Both the position numbers and the translations under genes were made by a program. A model generated the notes under the pieces. That model had not been told where the DNA came from. It was given only the letters and a program-made list of their open reading frames with translations, and made no database searches. From Microcaldota archaeon (lineage in GTDB: Archaea; Micrarchaeota; Micrarchaeia; Micrarchaeales; CABMGC01), in the NCBI GenBank assembly GCA_027314465.1, contig DAHVAU010000046.1:1-8154 (forward strand): 8,154 bases of DNA. Reading direction: 5' to 3'. Positions 1 to 6,238 of the stretch are shown here, one piece after another. Every line of letters starts with the position of its first letter. The first letter of the stretch is position 1.

Positions 1-2
1 AA

Positions 3-617
3 CTGGCGGGGGCGATGGTCAGGGGCACAGGAATGCATCTAGACCTGGACACCGTGCCTTACGGAACAATACTGCTCATGGAGAGTCTGCGGCGCGGTGC
101 AGAGAACGCCAGCAGCATGCAGGAGCTGACCAGAAAAGTCAAGGCCAGGCTCATGCACGAGATAGACTACGGCAGGATAGACTTCGTTGGAGGGCCGCTG
201 ACATCGTTCGGACCTGACCTTAAGCAGGCGTGCTGGGAGGCGCTGGAGGCTAGCACGGTGGCTCTGGCCTTCGATACCAAGGCGTACATGAATGCAGCAG
301 GAAAGCCGGAGACCAGGCACATGTCCACAATATACATACCCAAGAACGTTGAACTGCGCATCAGCTCCGGAAATCCGGTGATGGTTCAGGCAGCTTTCAT
401 GGACCACCACGACGCCGAGCTTGATATCATATCCATGGTTGAAGGGAGCAGGATGAAGCCGGTCGGTGACTGGATACACTCCAGAGGTACTATAGCAGAG
501 GTGCATAGCGCCCTGGCAAGCGGCATGACTGTGGCCGACTACGGCATACATTCCGAGGGAGCCGAGGTGCACCCTGCACTCAGGCACATACATTTCTGCA
601 CAGCGCAGAGGCAGTAA
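3..617 (+). CDS. Unrecognised protein, probably 5'-truncated by the window edge
   Basis: I do not recognise this family. The frame is open from the window edge to the TAA at 615-617. The first ATG is at 15 and would give 200 residues. A G-rich stretch lies just before it, but no upstream stop is visible, so the gene probably begins outside the window. The protein looks soluble, with no signal peptide or membrane segment. Numbering from the ATG at 15, the C-terminal third is His-rich. It has a DHHD cluster at 130-133 and two similar motifs: IHSRGTIAEVHSAL at 154-167 and IHSEGAEVHPAL at 178-189, followed by HIH at 191-193. This looks like an internal duplication and could bind a metal, but that is inference. 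Codon use and composition match the neighbours. The next gene begins about 60 bp downstream behind its own TATA-like box, so the two are probably separate transcripts. Confidence 0.7.
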   Translation: MAGAMVRGTGMHLDLDTVPYGTILLMESLRRGAENASSMQELTRKVKARLMHEIDYGRIDFVGGPLTSFGPDLKQACWEALEASTVALAFDTKAYMNAAGKPETRHMSTIYIPKNVELRISSGNPVMVQAAFMDHHDAELDIISMVEGSRMKPVGDWIHSRGTIAEVHSALASGMTVADYGIHSEGAEVHPALRHIHFCTAQRQ

Positions 618-633
618 CTCCATAATCCACAGC

Positions 634-645
634 AAAGCTTAAATC
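634..645 (+). promoter_or_regulatory. TATA-like box for the alcohol dehydrogenase gene
   Basis: The sequence AAAGCTTAAATC has a purine-rich BRE-like start followed by CTTAAAT. Its centre is about 35 nt upstream of the ATG at 677, which predicts a short leader of roughly 7-10 nt. The same core and spacing recur upstream of mscL (centre to ATG about 34 nt), which supports the call. Confidence 0.5.
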
Positions 646-676
646 CTTTGGATGAGTATTGGCATTTGGGGATTTA

Positions 677-1762
677 ATGAACACCGAAACACTTACCATG
701 GGCAAGGCGGTTGGAAATGAGGCAGTGGCGTCAAGGGGATACGCAGCAATGGACTCCAAGAGCGCCCTGGCGCAGTTCCAGTTCAAGCGCAGGCCCGTAG
801 GCGAGCATGACGTACTGATACGCATAAAGTACTGCGGGGTATGCCACTCCGACATACACCAGGCAAGGAACGAGTGGAACGGATCCAAGTATCCGATGGT
901 TCCAGGACACGAGATAGTAGGGGAGGTATCTGCCGTGGGCAATGCGGTAACCAAGTTCAAGGTGGGCGAGAGGGCTGGAGTTGGATGCATGGTTGACTCG
1001 TGCAGGAAGTGCGACGCGTGCGTTGCAGGAGAGGAGCAGTACTGCAAAGACACAGTATGGACCTACAACTCGCCTGAAGGCCACATAGGCACCGTGACAT
1101 ACGGGGGATACTCAGACAACATTGTGGTGGACGAGAACTACGCGCTTAGGATATCTGATGATGCTGATCTTGCATCAACAGCGCCGCTTCTGTGCGCAGG
1201 TATAACCACGTACTCGCCTCTGAGGCACTGGAACGTAGGCCCCGGAATGAAGGTGGGCGTAGTTGGACTTGGAGGCCTGGGCCATATGGGAGTCAAGCTC
1301 GCACACTCCATGGGCGCTGATGTGACTGTATTCACAACCTCTAAGGGCAAAGCAGAGGATGCACGCAGGCTCGGCGCAGACCACGTTATACTGTCCACAG
1401 ATCCCGATGCAATGAAAGCGCAGGCCGGCACTTTTGACTTCATACTTGATGCGGTATCGGCCAACCATGACATCGATGCCCTGCTCGCGATGCTAAAGCA
1501 GGACAGGCACATGGTTGTTGTAGGGCTTCCGACAAGGCCGCACGCGCTGTACGCAGGATCCCTCATATCCGGCAGGAAGACCCTCTCGGGATCAGGGATA
1601 GGCGGCATAAAGGAGACGCAGGAGATGCTGGACTACTGCGCAAAGAACAGGATAGGTAGCGATGTAGAAGTGATACCGATACAGAAGATAAACGAAGCCT
1701 ATGAGAGGACCGTAAAAGGAGACGTCAAGTACAGGTTCGTTATAGACATGTCAACTCTCTGA
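677..1762 (+). CDS. Zinc-dependent NAD(P) alcohol dehydrogenase, YahK/cinnamyl-alcohol-dehydrogenase type
   Basis: This is a medium-chain dehydrogenase/reductase that interconverts aldehydes and primary alcohols in the cytoplasm. Numbering from ATG 677 (361 residues), the N-terminal GroES-like domain has the catalytic zinc ligands C56 (GVCHSD), H78 with E79 (GHE) and C173. The structural zinc ligands are C109, C112, C115 and C123. The Rossmann fold starts with GLGGLG at 197-202. The segment CAGITTYSPLRHW and the ending GDVKYRFVID are typical of the YahK subgroup. The Thr-Thr-Ser-Lys sequence after the second strand of the fold suggests NADP(H), as in YahK, but this is inferred. A TTG at 659 would also be in frame; I prefer the ATG because of its distance from the TATA-like box. 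Even so, the protein has about 15-20 more N-terminal residues than YahK, so ATG 698 is a possible alternative. It converges on the next gene with a 6 bp gap. Bacterial-like sequence suggests possible transfer. Confidence 0.93.
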   Translation: MNTETLTMGKAVGNEAVASRGYAAMDSKSALAQFQFKRRPVGEHDVLIRIKYCGVCHSDIHQARNEWNGSKYPMVPGHEIVGEVSAVGNAVTKFKVGERAGVGCMVDSCRKCDACVAGEEQYCKDTVWTYNSPEGHIGTVTYGGYSDNIVVDENYALRISDDADLASTAPLLCAGITTYSPLRHWNVGPGMKVGVVGLGGLGHMGVKLAHSMGADVTVFTTSKGKAEDARRLGADHVILSTDPDAMKAQAGTFDFILDAVSANHDIDALLAMLKQDRHMVVVGLPTRPHALYAGSLISGRKTLSGSGIGGIKETQEMLDYCAKNRIGSDVEVIPIQKINEAYERTVKGDVKYRFVIDMSTL

Positions 1763-1768
1763 GCGCAT

Positions 1769-2788
1769 TCATGCGATGCGAAGAGGTTCCTTAAGCTCAG
1801 GGCTCCTGTACCCTAGCGCATTGAGTAGATCGGTGCTGGGCTGTATCGCCTTTACCAATCCCAGCAGTCCCAGTCTTATCTCCAGCTCCTGCTGGCTAGG
1901 CAGCCTCCTTTCAGCAATTACGAACTCATTTATACGCCTGCGCGCCTCCTTCGTGGCCTCGATTGATGACCAGAATCCTATAGGGGCGCGCATCTCCCTG
2001 CCGTACCTGCTCACATGATAGTCCCTTGGGCCCTGTACGCTTATGGCAAGTTCCGGCGCAGGCGTTGGCTGAGCCTGGGAGGCGCTGGCAGACACTGGCT
2101 GCGCCGTGACCTCCTCGGCTGTTTTGGGCGATTCTATGCTCGCAGCCACTGCAGAGACTGTCACACTCGATGGCTGTGGACTGAGCCCTGGGGTAACCTC
2201 CTTATTGGATTTGGGCTCCCTTCTTGACCTGAGACGCGCCTTGCGCGGCGCGGTCCGGGCAGAGTATTCTGCACCGTGCCCTAGCAGGGCATATAGCTGG
2301 GCGTCGGATAGGTGATGGTCGTATATGGCCAAAAAGCATTCGAGGCCGAGATCATCCTCCATCTCGGATCTGCTTGGAAGCCTTGAGTTCTTGGAGTTGA
2401 ATTCGAAGACTCTTTTGTTCGCCTCGAGCAGACCTGATACGCTGCGCCAGAAATACGCTGCATGCACGCTTAGGGCTGGAGCGCCGTCTGTGCCGTACTT
2501 GCCGTGCGAACTGCCGATCAGGGGATTATCGCGCTGCACGTTGGAGGTGTAGCACCTAAGCAGCATGCCATCCACATCCTCACGCGCAAGCACTGATACG
2601 TCTATACCTCGCTGGGCCAGGACCCTGAGCTCGACTATTACGTTGTCCCCTGGGATATACTGCCTTAAAGGAGGCATTTGCGGGGTTGGGAACCTGCAGT
2701 CCTTTCCGACTAGAACTATGCTGACTTTCCTTGGCACGTCAACCCCGCTCAGACTATCAGGCAGCACGTTTATAACACTTGCGCGCAT
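1769..2788 (-). CDS. Unrecognised protein with two copies of a FW...RLPS...LGL domain
   Basis: I do not recognise this 339-residue protein. The N-terminal ~90 residues look like a mixed alpha/beta region. Residues 95-174 and 258-331 are two copies of one domain, each with H..YG, AP, FW, an EA-rich helix, RLPS, E-E, LGL, AI and ALG in the same order. FW to RLPS is 23 residues and RLPS to LGL is 11 residues in both copies. Residues 176-250 form a Pro/Ser/Ala/Thr-rich linker that starts with an Arg/Lys-rich patch (about 177-197). The RLPS..E...LGL segment resembles helix-turn-helix sequences. The whole pattern also recalls a repeat I remember from cyanobacterial and plant proteins (W, acidic helix, MPT/LPS..L, dL..AI..GG...a..lG). 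Nucleic-acid binding is therefore possible but unproven. There is no signal peptide or membrane segment. ATG 2788 is used here; GTG 2767 (residue 8) is an alternative start. Confidence 0.8.
   Translation of the reverse strand: MRASVINVLPDSLSGVDVPRKVSIVLVGKDCRFPTPQMPPLRQYIPGDNVIVELRVLAQRGIDVSVLAREDVDGMLLRCYTSNVQRDNPLIGSSHGKYGTDGAPALSVHAAYFWRSVSGLLEANKRVFEFNSKNSRLPSRSEMEDDLGLECFLAIYDHHLSDAQLYALLGHGAEYSARTAPRKARLRSRREPKSNKEVTPGLSPQPSSVTVSAVAASIESPKTAEEVTAQPVSASASQAQPTPAPELAISVQGPRDYHVSRYGREMRAPIGFWSSIEATKEARRRINEFVIAERRLPSQQELEIRLGLLGLVKAIQPSTDLLNALGYRSPELKEPLRIA
1796..2017 (-). repeat. Protein domain copy 2 in the 339-residue gene
   Basis: Residues 258-331 contain H258, RYG (261-263), AP (268-269), FW (272-273), EARRR (281-285), RLPS (295-298), LGL (306-308), AI (314-315) and ALG (324-326). 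This copy is closer to a helix-turn-helix-like pattern and ends eight residues before the stop codon. Confidence 0.7.
2267..2506 (-). repeat. Protein domain copy 1 in the 339-residue gene
   Basis: Residues 95-174 contain HGKYG (95-99), FW (113-114), EAN (122-124), RLPS (136-139), LGL (147-149), AI (154-155) and ALLG (167-170). Spacing matches copy 2 almost exactly, with one or two single-residue gaps. The copies are clearly diverged, so the duplication is old rather than a recent DNA repeat. Confidence 0.7.
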
Positions 2789-2794
2789 GAGGCC

Positions 2795-2806
2795 AAGGCT
2801 TAAATT
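2795..2806 (+). promoter_or_regulatory. TATA-like box for mscL, possibly shared with the divergent gene
   Basis: AAGGCTTAAATT has a BRE-like purine start and a TATA-like core centred about 34 nt before the mscL ATG. Read on the other strand the core is AATTTAAG. That is only 15 nt from ATG 2788 of the divergent gene but 36 nt from the in-frame GTG at 2767, so this one box could serve both directions if the divergent gene starts at the GTG. Confidence 0.45.
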
Positions 2807-2836
2807 GTGGCCTGCTGAGATAATTGCAGGGAGAGC

Positions 2837-3241
2837 ATGTCCGAACTTGGGGCATTAAGGGAATTTGTGACAAAGAGCAGCTTCATAGACCTTGCAGTTG
2901 CAGTGGTGATAGGCAGCGCGATAAATGCAGTCGTGACATCGCTCGTATCCAACATGATAACGCCGCTGATAGGGGTCCCGGGGCATTTCAATTTCCAGAA
3001 CGTCAACTATACTGTGAATGGCAGTACATTCATGCCTGGACTTTTCCTCAACTCCGTGATAAGCTTCATAGTCATACTCCTGGTGGTGTTCTTCCTCATA
3101 GTCAGACCGGTGCAGAAGATCAGGGACAGGAAGGCCGCCCCGAGCCCAAAGGAGCCGACCACAAAGACCTGCCCCGAATGCCTCTCGAATATACCTATAA
3201 AGGCCAGGAGGTGCGCGTACTGCACGTCAAAGGTAGAGTGA
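2837..3241 (+). CDS. mscL: Large-conductance mechanosensitive channel MscL with C-terminal zinc ribbon
   Basis: MscL is a homo-oligomeric membrane channel that opens under membrane tension and releases solutes during osmotic down-shock. The 134-residue protein has the expected order. A short amphipathic N-terminal helix ends in the family sequence F-x-DLAVAVVIG. TM1 spans about 15-46 (Ala/Gly/Val-rich), a periplasmic loop spans about 47-67, and TM2 spans about 69-92 (LFLNSVISFIVILLVVFFLI). The usual cytoplasmic helical bundle is replaced by a short Lys/Pro-rich linker and a CPEC...CAYC zinc ribbon (C112, C115, C126, C129). Zinc ribbons of this kind occur at the end of some other MscL homologues, so this is not a misassembly; its role is unknown to me. 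The loop is short and carries an NGS sequon at 61-63. GGGAG lies immediately upstream of the ATG, at tight spacing. The gene appears monocistronic. Confidence 0.95.
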   Translation: MSELGALREFVTKSSFIDLAVAVVIGSAINAVVTSLVSNMITPLIGVPGHFNFQNVNYTVNGSTFMPGLFLNSVISFIVILLVVFFLIVRPVQKIRDRKAAPSPKEPTTKTCPECLSNIPIKARRCAYCTSKVE

Positions 3242-3321
3242 ACATCTGTTGCACGCAGACGCAGGGACGCATGCTGCCTACGCTTGGCGACGCCAAATTC
3301 ATGCCCTCAGTGCGCCTGTAG

Positions 3322-3336
3322 AAAGCCTTATAAAGG
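3322..3336 (+). promoter_or_regulatory. Strong archaeal TATA/BRE promoter with no downstream protein gene
   Basis: AAAGCCTTATAAAGG combines a BRE-like AAAG with the near-ideal TATA core TTATAAA, the best match in the window. A start site about 25 nt past the centre would fall near 3356-3358. No plausible coding frame begins there, so it may drive a non-coding RNA or a transcript antisense to the 3' end of the aCPSF1 gene. Confidence 0.5.
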
Positions 3337-3356
3337 ACGAGTGCGATAATAAAAGT

Positions 3357-3440
3357 GCGGTAACATCGAGCTCAATAGGAAAGTCGGTAAAAAAGACGGA
3401 ACGTTTGGCTCTGGTGTTAACGCCAATTTCTATTTCTTCA
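3357..3440 (+). ncRNA. Possible small RNA of about 80 nt (tentative)
   Basis: The predicted start follows the TATA box by about 25 nt. The segment contains a GUC...GAC mini-stem (3383-3397) and a UUGGC/GCCAA stem (3405-3409 with 3422-3426). The latter is followed directly by the pyrimidine-rich TTTCTATTTCTTC (3427-3439), which could end transcription. It contains no recognisable tRNA, box C/D, SRP or RNase P features. An AGGAAAGTC string near 3377 recalls RNase P conserved region I, but the partner region is absent. This is inference from the promoter and the terminator-like end only. Confidence 0.25.
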
Positions 3441-3538
3441 GTAGCTGCGCATAGCGCATCATAAGCCCATCGTAAAACGAAATAGCGTAGTGCGCCTGCG
3501 CTGATGCGGCTGCGCCGATTCGATTTCGATTTGGCGGA

Positions 3539-5479
3539 TTACTTGAATCTTATCGAGTCAAGGTCCATCGGCGAGCGGGACTCTACGTGCATCACGTTGC
3601 CCATCGTCCTTGCAAGGTCCTCGCACTTCGACTCCTCGCCGTGCATAGTGAATATCTTCCTTGGCGAAGGCCTCAGGTTCCTCACGAAGTCCAGCAGCTG
3701 GCGCCTGTCGCTGTGCCCCGAGAATCCCTCTACTGTCTTGACCTGCATGTTTATCTTTATCTGCGACATCTTGCCGTCTTCACCTGGAAGCGCGACCTCG
3801 CTGAGCCTGTTCTGCACCCTTCGTCCAAGCGAGCTCACGCTGTTGTATCCCACGAATATCACCATGTTCTTAGGATCCTCTGCCATGGCCTTGAAGTATT
3901 CAAGGCTTACGCCCCCATTGAGCATTCCGCCGCTGGCAAGTATCACTGCAGGGCCCTTGTCAAGTATCTCGCTCCTCTCCCCCTTCGCCACCTCGAATAT
4001 CTCGCTCTCGAACGGGGAGTTGTTGCTCAGTATGCGCTGCTGCACGCCCAGCCTCAGGTACTCCGGGTATGCTGTGTGTATGGCGCTTGCCTCAAGTATC
4101 ATTCCGTCCAGGTATATCGGGCATTCAAGCTTGTACGCAGGATTGTTGGTCAGATAGCTCTCCAGAACAAGCTGCAGCTCCTGGCTCCTGCCCACCGAGA
4201 ACAGCGGTATTAGAACCTTGCCGCCGTTCTGCACAGTCCGCTTTATGTTCTCCATTAGCTCTATCTCCGCCTGCTTCCTGTTTGCAGTTATGTCGTTGGG
4301 GCCGCCGTAGGTGCTCTCTATGAACAGCGCGTCTATCCTTGGATAGCGCGTGTCCGTCTCGTCAAGCAGCCTGTTGAACCCGTACTTCATGTCCCCAGTG
4401 CTGACTATGTTGTACATGCCCTCGCCTATGTGAAGGTGCACCGTGCCGCTGCCAAGTATGTGGCCGGCATTGTGGTAGGTAAGCTTTATCTCGTCAGTGA
4501 CATTGGTGACCTCGCCGTAGTCCCTAGTCACCATGTGCATGAGCATGTTCCTTATGTCCTTCTCGCCGTACAGCGGCACTCCGCCGGTCTTCATCACCAG
4601 CTTTGTGTAGTCGTAGAGAAGCAGCGCGGCAAGATCCCTGGTTGGCGGGGTGCAGTACACCGGACCGGTGTATCCGAACTTAAACAGATATGGCACAAAG
4701 CCCATGTGGTCCATGTGCGCATGCGTGAGTATTACAGCGTCAAGGTCGTTTATCGTTATGTTCATGCTGTCCAGGTACGGGTATGCCTTGTTCTCCCCTC
4801 CGGAGTTGGCTTCTGCGCCCCTTATGCCCGGCTCCGGGCTTATGCCGCAGTCTATGAGTATCTTTGAGTGGGTGGTCTCTACGAGAAGGCTGCTCCTGCC
4901 CACCTCCTTGAAGCCGCCAAGGGCCGTGGCCTTTATCCACTCGCTCTTCGTGTTTATCCTGTTTATCTTCCTGCCAAGGCCACTCAGGAACTTCTTCCTG
5001 AATGTGCTCTCCTTGAACATTAGCTGCCTTACGCCCTTTATCACGTCGCTGTTCATTGTTGGCTGCCTGAGCACGCGAGGCACCCAGTTGGTCTCCTTTA
5101 TTATCTGCATCAGTGTGGATCCGCCCTTGCCTATTACAAGGCCTGGTTTGAGGGCCTCTATGTACACTTCGCTGAACTCCGGCATGAACCTTATGCCCTC
5201 AGGGCCTACACCGGCATCCACAGGGATGAGCGACCTTATCTTCTCTGCCGCAGCGTCGGGCTCTGTGAGCTTTGACGCATTGCTCCTGACTATGAGCCTC
5301 TTTTTCACAGATGCCGATATGTTCTTTATTATGGACTCGTCCATGTAGATTGCAGGCACGTTATCAACGTATACTGCAACGTCGGGTCCCTCAAATTCTA
5401 CAGAAGAAGCCCCAGCATCAGAGGGTATGAGCCCCTTTACCTTCTCAAGTATCTCTTTGTTATACTCGTCCTCACTCAC
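3539..5479 (-). CDS. fttA: aCPSF1/FttA: KH-domain metallo-beta-lactamase/beta-CASP ribonuclease and transcription termination factor
   Basis: This is the archaeal homologue of eukaryotic CPSF73, a zinc-dependent endoribonuclease that cleaves nascent RNA near U-rich sites and terminates transcription. The 646 residues match the family length. An N-terminal KH-like region occupies about 1-70. A second KH domain, about 75-150, has the GxxG-type loop IGKGG at 116-120. The metallo-beta-lactamase domain holds HAHMDH at 253-258, H340 (NAGHILGS) and D363 (STGD). The beta-CASP insert runs from about 388 (E388 in IESTYG) through GRSQE, and the closing histidines are H589 (GFSGHSD) and H613 (MHGEE). All catalytic residues appear intact. 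The start codon is GTG. The gene lies 70 bp downstream of the proteasome beta gene on the same strand, an adjacency I recall from several other archaea. It could be cotranscribed with it or use a weak promoter in the gap. Confidence 0.96.
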   Translation of the reverse strand: MSEDEYNKEILEKVKGLIPSDAGASSVEFEGPDVAVYVDNVPAIYMDESIIKNISASVKKRLIVRSNASKLTEPDAAAEKIRSLIPVDAGVGPEGIRFMPEFSEVYIEALKPGLVIGKGGSTLMQIIKETNWVPRVLRQPTMNSDVIKGVRQLMFKESTFRKKFLSGLGRKINRINTKSEWIKATALGGFKEVGRSSLLVETTHSKILIDCGISPEPGIRGAEANSGGENKAYPYLDSMNITINDLDAVILTHAHMDHMGFVPYLFKFGYTGPVYCTPPTRDLAALLLYDYTKLVMKTGGVPLYGEKDIRNMLMHMVTRDYGEVTNVTDEIKLTYHNAGHILGSGTVHLHIGEGMYNIVSTGDMKYGFNRLLDETDTRYPRIDALFIESTYGGPNDITANRKQAEIELMENIKRTVQNGGKVLIPLFSVGRSQELQLVLESYLTNNPAYKLECPIYLDGMILEASAIHTAYPEYLRLGVQQRILSNNSPFESEIFEVAKGERSEILDKGPAVILASGGMLNGGVSLEYFKAMAEDPKNMVIFVGYNSVSSLGRRVQNRLSEVALPGEDGKMSQIKINMQVKTVEGFSGHSDRRQLLDFVRNLRPSPRKIFTMHGEESKCEDLARTMGNVMHVESRSPMDLDSIRFK

Positions 5480-5495
5480 TATATCACAGAAATAT

Positions 5496-5503
5496 GTTTA
5501 TGC
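5496..5503 (-). promoter_or_regulatory. Weak TATA-like box before the aCPSF1 gene
   Basis: On the minus strand the 70 bp gap after psmB contains GCATAAAC, centred about 20-21 nt before the GTG start. This would allow a leaderless message. The match is poorer than the other boxes here, so readthrough from psmB is an equally good explanation. Confidence 0.25.
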
Positions 5504-5549
5504 AAACCGAAATCCAACCAATTATTGCAATTGCGCCAGATAGCCCGCT

Positions 5550-6185
5550 TCACTTTGCGAGCTTGTCAAGTTCTTCCTTGGTGTACTCCTTGAACCCCTT
5601 CTTTGTTATGGAGATTATGCGCGTGTTGTCCCCAGTGGCCGAGTCCCTCTTCATCGCTATCCTCAGGCCCTTTGAGATGTGCCTGACGGCCTCCTGAGTC
5701 GTCATTGCCGGGTCATATATGCCCTCTATGTATCCCAGGGCGGTAAGTGAACCGCTGCCTGTAGCAGTGAACCTCGACTCCTTTGTGTAGCCTCCGACTG
5801 GATCTATATTGTAAATCTCGTAAGTGTTCTTGTTTATTCCGCCTAATACGAGCTGCACCAGGAACGGGAACATCTTGTTTTCCTGAAGGAGTATCGCGAG
5901 CAGCGAGGTAGCTGACGTAGGTGTCATTGACTTCTTCTCTTCCATTGAGTACATCTCGTCCTGCATCTTGAGCAGCTTGACCAGGTATTCGGCGTCGCCT
6001 ACCCCACCGGCTATAGTCATTGCCAATCCCTCGTTTATCCTGTGGATCTTGACTGCTTCTGAGCTTGATATGAACGTGTCCATCGTCGCCCTTGAGTCTG
6101 CACCCATGGCTATTCCGTCGCTGCACACAATCCCTATAGTCGTTGTACCCTTCTTTACAGCTTCATAGAATTCTCTATCTACCAT
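5550..6185 (-). CDS. psmB: Proteasome beta subunit (20S core, catalytic)
   Basis: This is the catalytic subunit of the archaeal 20S proteasome, an N-terminal threonine hydrolase that degrades unfolded or tagged cytoplasmic proteins with a PAN/Cdc48-type ATPase. Starting from ATG 6185 (211 residues) there is a 13-residue propeptide ending in KKG. Autocleavage before TTTIG makes T14 the active-site Thr1. Asp17 and Lys33 of the mature enzyme correspond to D30 (GADSRAT) and K46, at exactly the expected spacing. The late catalytic region is represented by GSGS (143-146) and by the GDNT segment further on. A TTG four codons upstream (6197) is in frame, but the ATG gives a normal propeptide and is preferred. 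The alpha subunit gene is not in this window. An AT-rich 53 bp gap separates it from the TRAM gene, and aCPSF1 follows. Confidence 0.96.
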   Translation of the reverse strand: MVDREFYEAVKKGTTTIGIVCSDGIAMGADSRATMDTFISSSEAVKIHRINEGLAMTIAGGVGDAEYLVKLLKMQDEMYSMEEKKSMTPTSATSLLAILLQENKMFPFLVQLVLGGINKNTYEIYNIDPVGGYTKESRFTATGSGSLTALGYIEGIYDPAMTTQEAVRHISKGLRIAMKRDSATGDNTRIISITKKGFKEYTKEELDKLAK

Positions 6186-6211
6186 ATTAGTACCCAAAAA
6201 TAACTAGAGAG

Positions 6212-6230
6212 TAAAATAAAAAAATAACTG
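6212..6230 (-). terminator. U-rich tract after the TRAM gene; may also act as psmB promoter
   Basis: On the minus strand this reads CAGTTATTTTTTTATTTTA, beginning 9 nt past the TRAM stop codon. Archaeal RNA polymerase terminates at U-rich tracts, often with aCPSF1, so this is a natural 3' end for the TRAM message. Its TTTATTTT part is centred about 30 nt before the psmB ATG and could double as the AT-rich core promoter of that gene. No stable hairpin precedes it. Confidence 0.45.
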
Positions 6231-6238
6231 TCTCTATT

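Larger units (their letters stand above)
3242..3538. other. Intergenic region without a supported protein gene
   Basis: These 297 bp lie between the converging ends of mscL and the aCPSF1 gene. They contain a perfect small inverted repeat, TTGGC-GAC-GCCAA (3284-3296), about 40 nt after the mscL stop. They also hold a strong TATA-like box on the + strand (3326-3336) and a second TTGGC...GCCAA pairing (3405-3426) followed by a T-rich run. Further on are small inverted repeats TGCGC-ATA-GCGCA (3446-3458) and TCGT-AAA-ACGA (3470-3480). I found no tRNA-like GGTTCGAATCC arm, no box C/D pair and no open frame with a start codon that looks real. Confidence 0.6.

Noticed and set aside
580..1608. Several minus-strand open frames of 100-157 codons across the alcohol dehydrogenase gene
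   Set aside because: They lie opposite a gene with all catalytic residues intact, and their translations are low in recognisable structure.
3376..3390. AGGAAAGTC resembling conserved region I of RNase P RNA
   Set aside because: No matching conserved region V (ACAGAA..GGCTTA) or P4 partner lies downstream on the same strand, and the space before the aCPSF1 gene is too small for the RNA.
3430..3470. ATGATG and CTGA on the minus strand resembling box C and box D of a guide RNA
   Set aside because: Box C lacks the final A, and there is no second C'/D pair at the expected spacing.
3430..3549. A 40-codon minus-strand frame after the aCPSF1 gene whose end (AISFYDGLMMRYAQLLKK) looks protein-like
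   Set aside because: It begins right after an in-frame stop, and the only starts are two ATGs ten codons before the end. There is no homology I can recall, so it is not supported as a gene.
3504..4157. Long + strand open frame starting MRLRRFDFDLADYL
   Set aside because: It is antisense to the clearly conserved aCPSF1 gene and shows no recognisable domain. It arises from the codon bias of the true gene.
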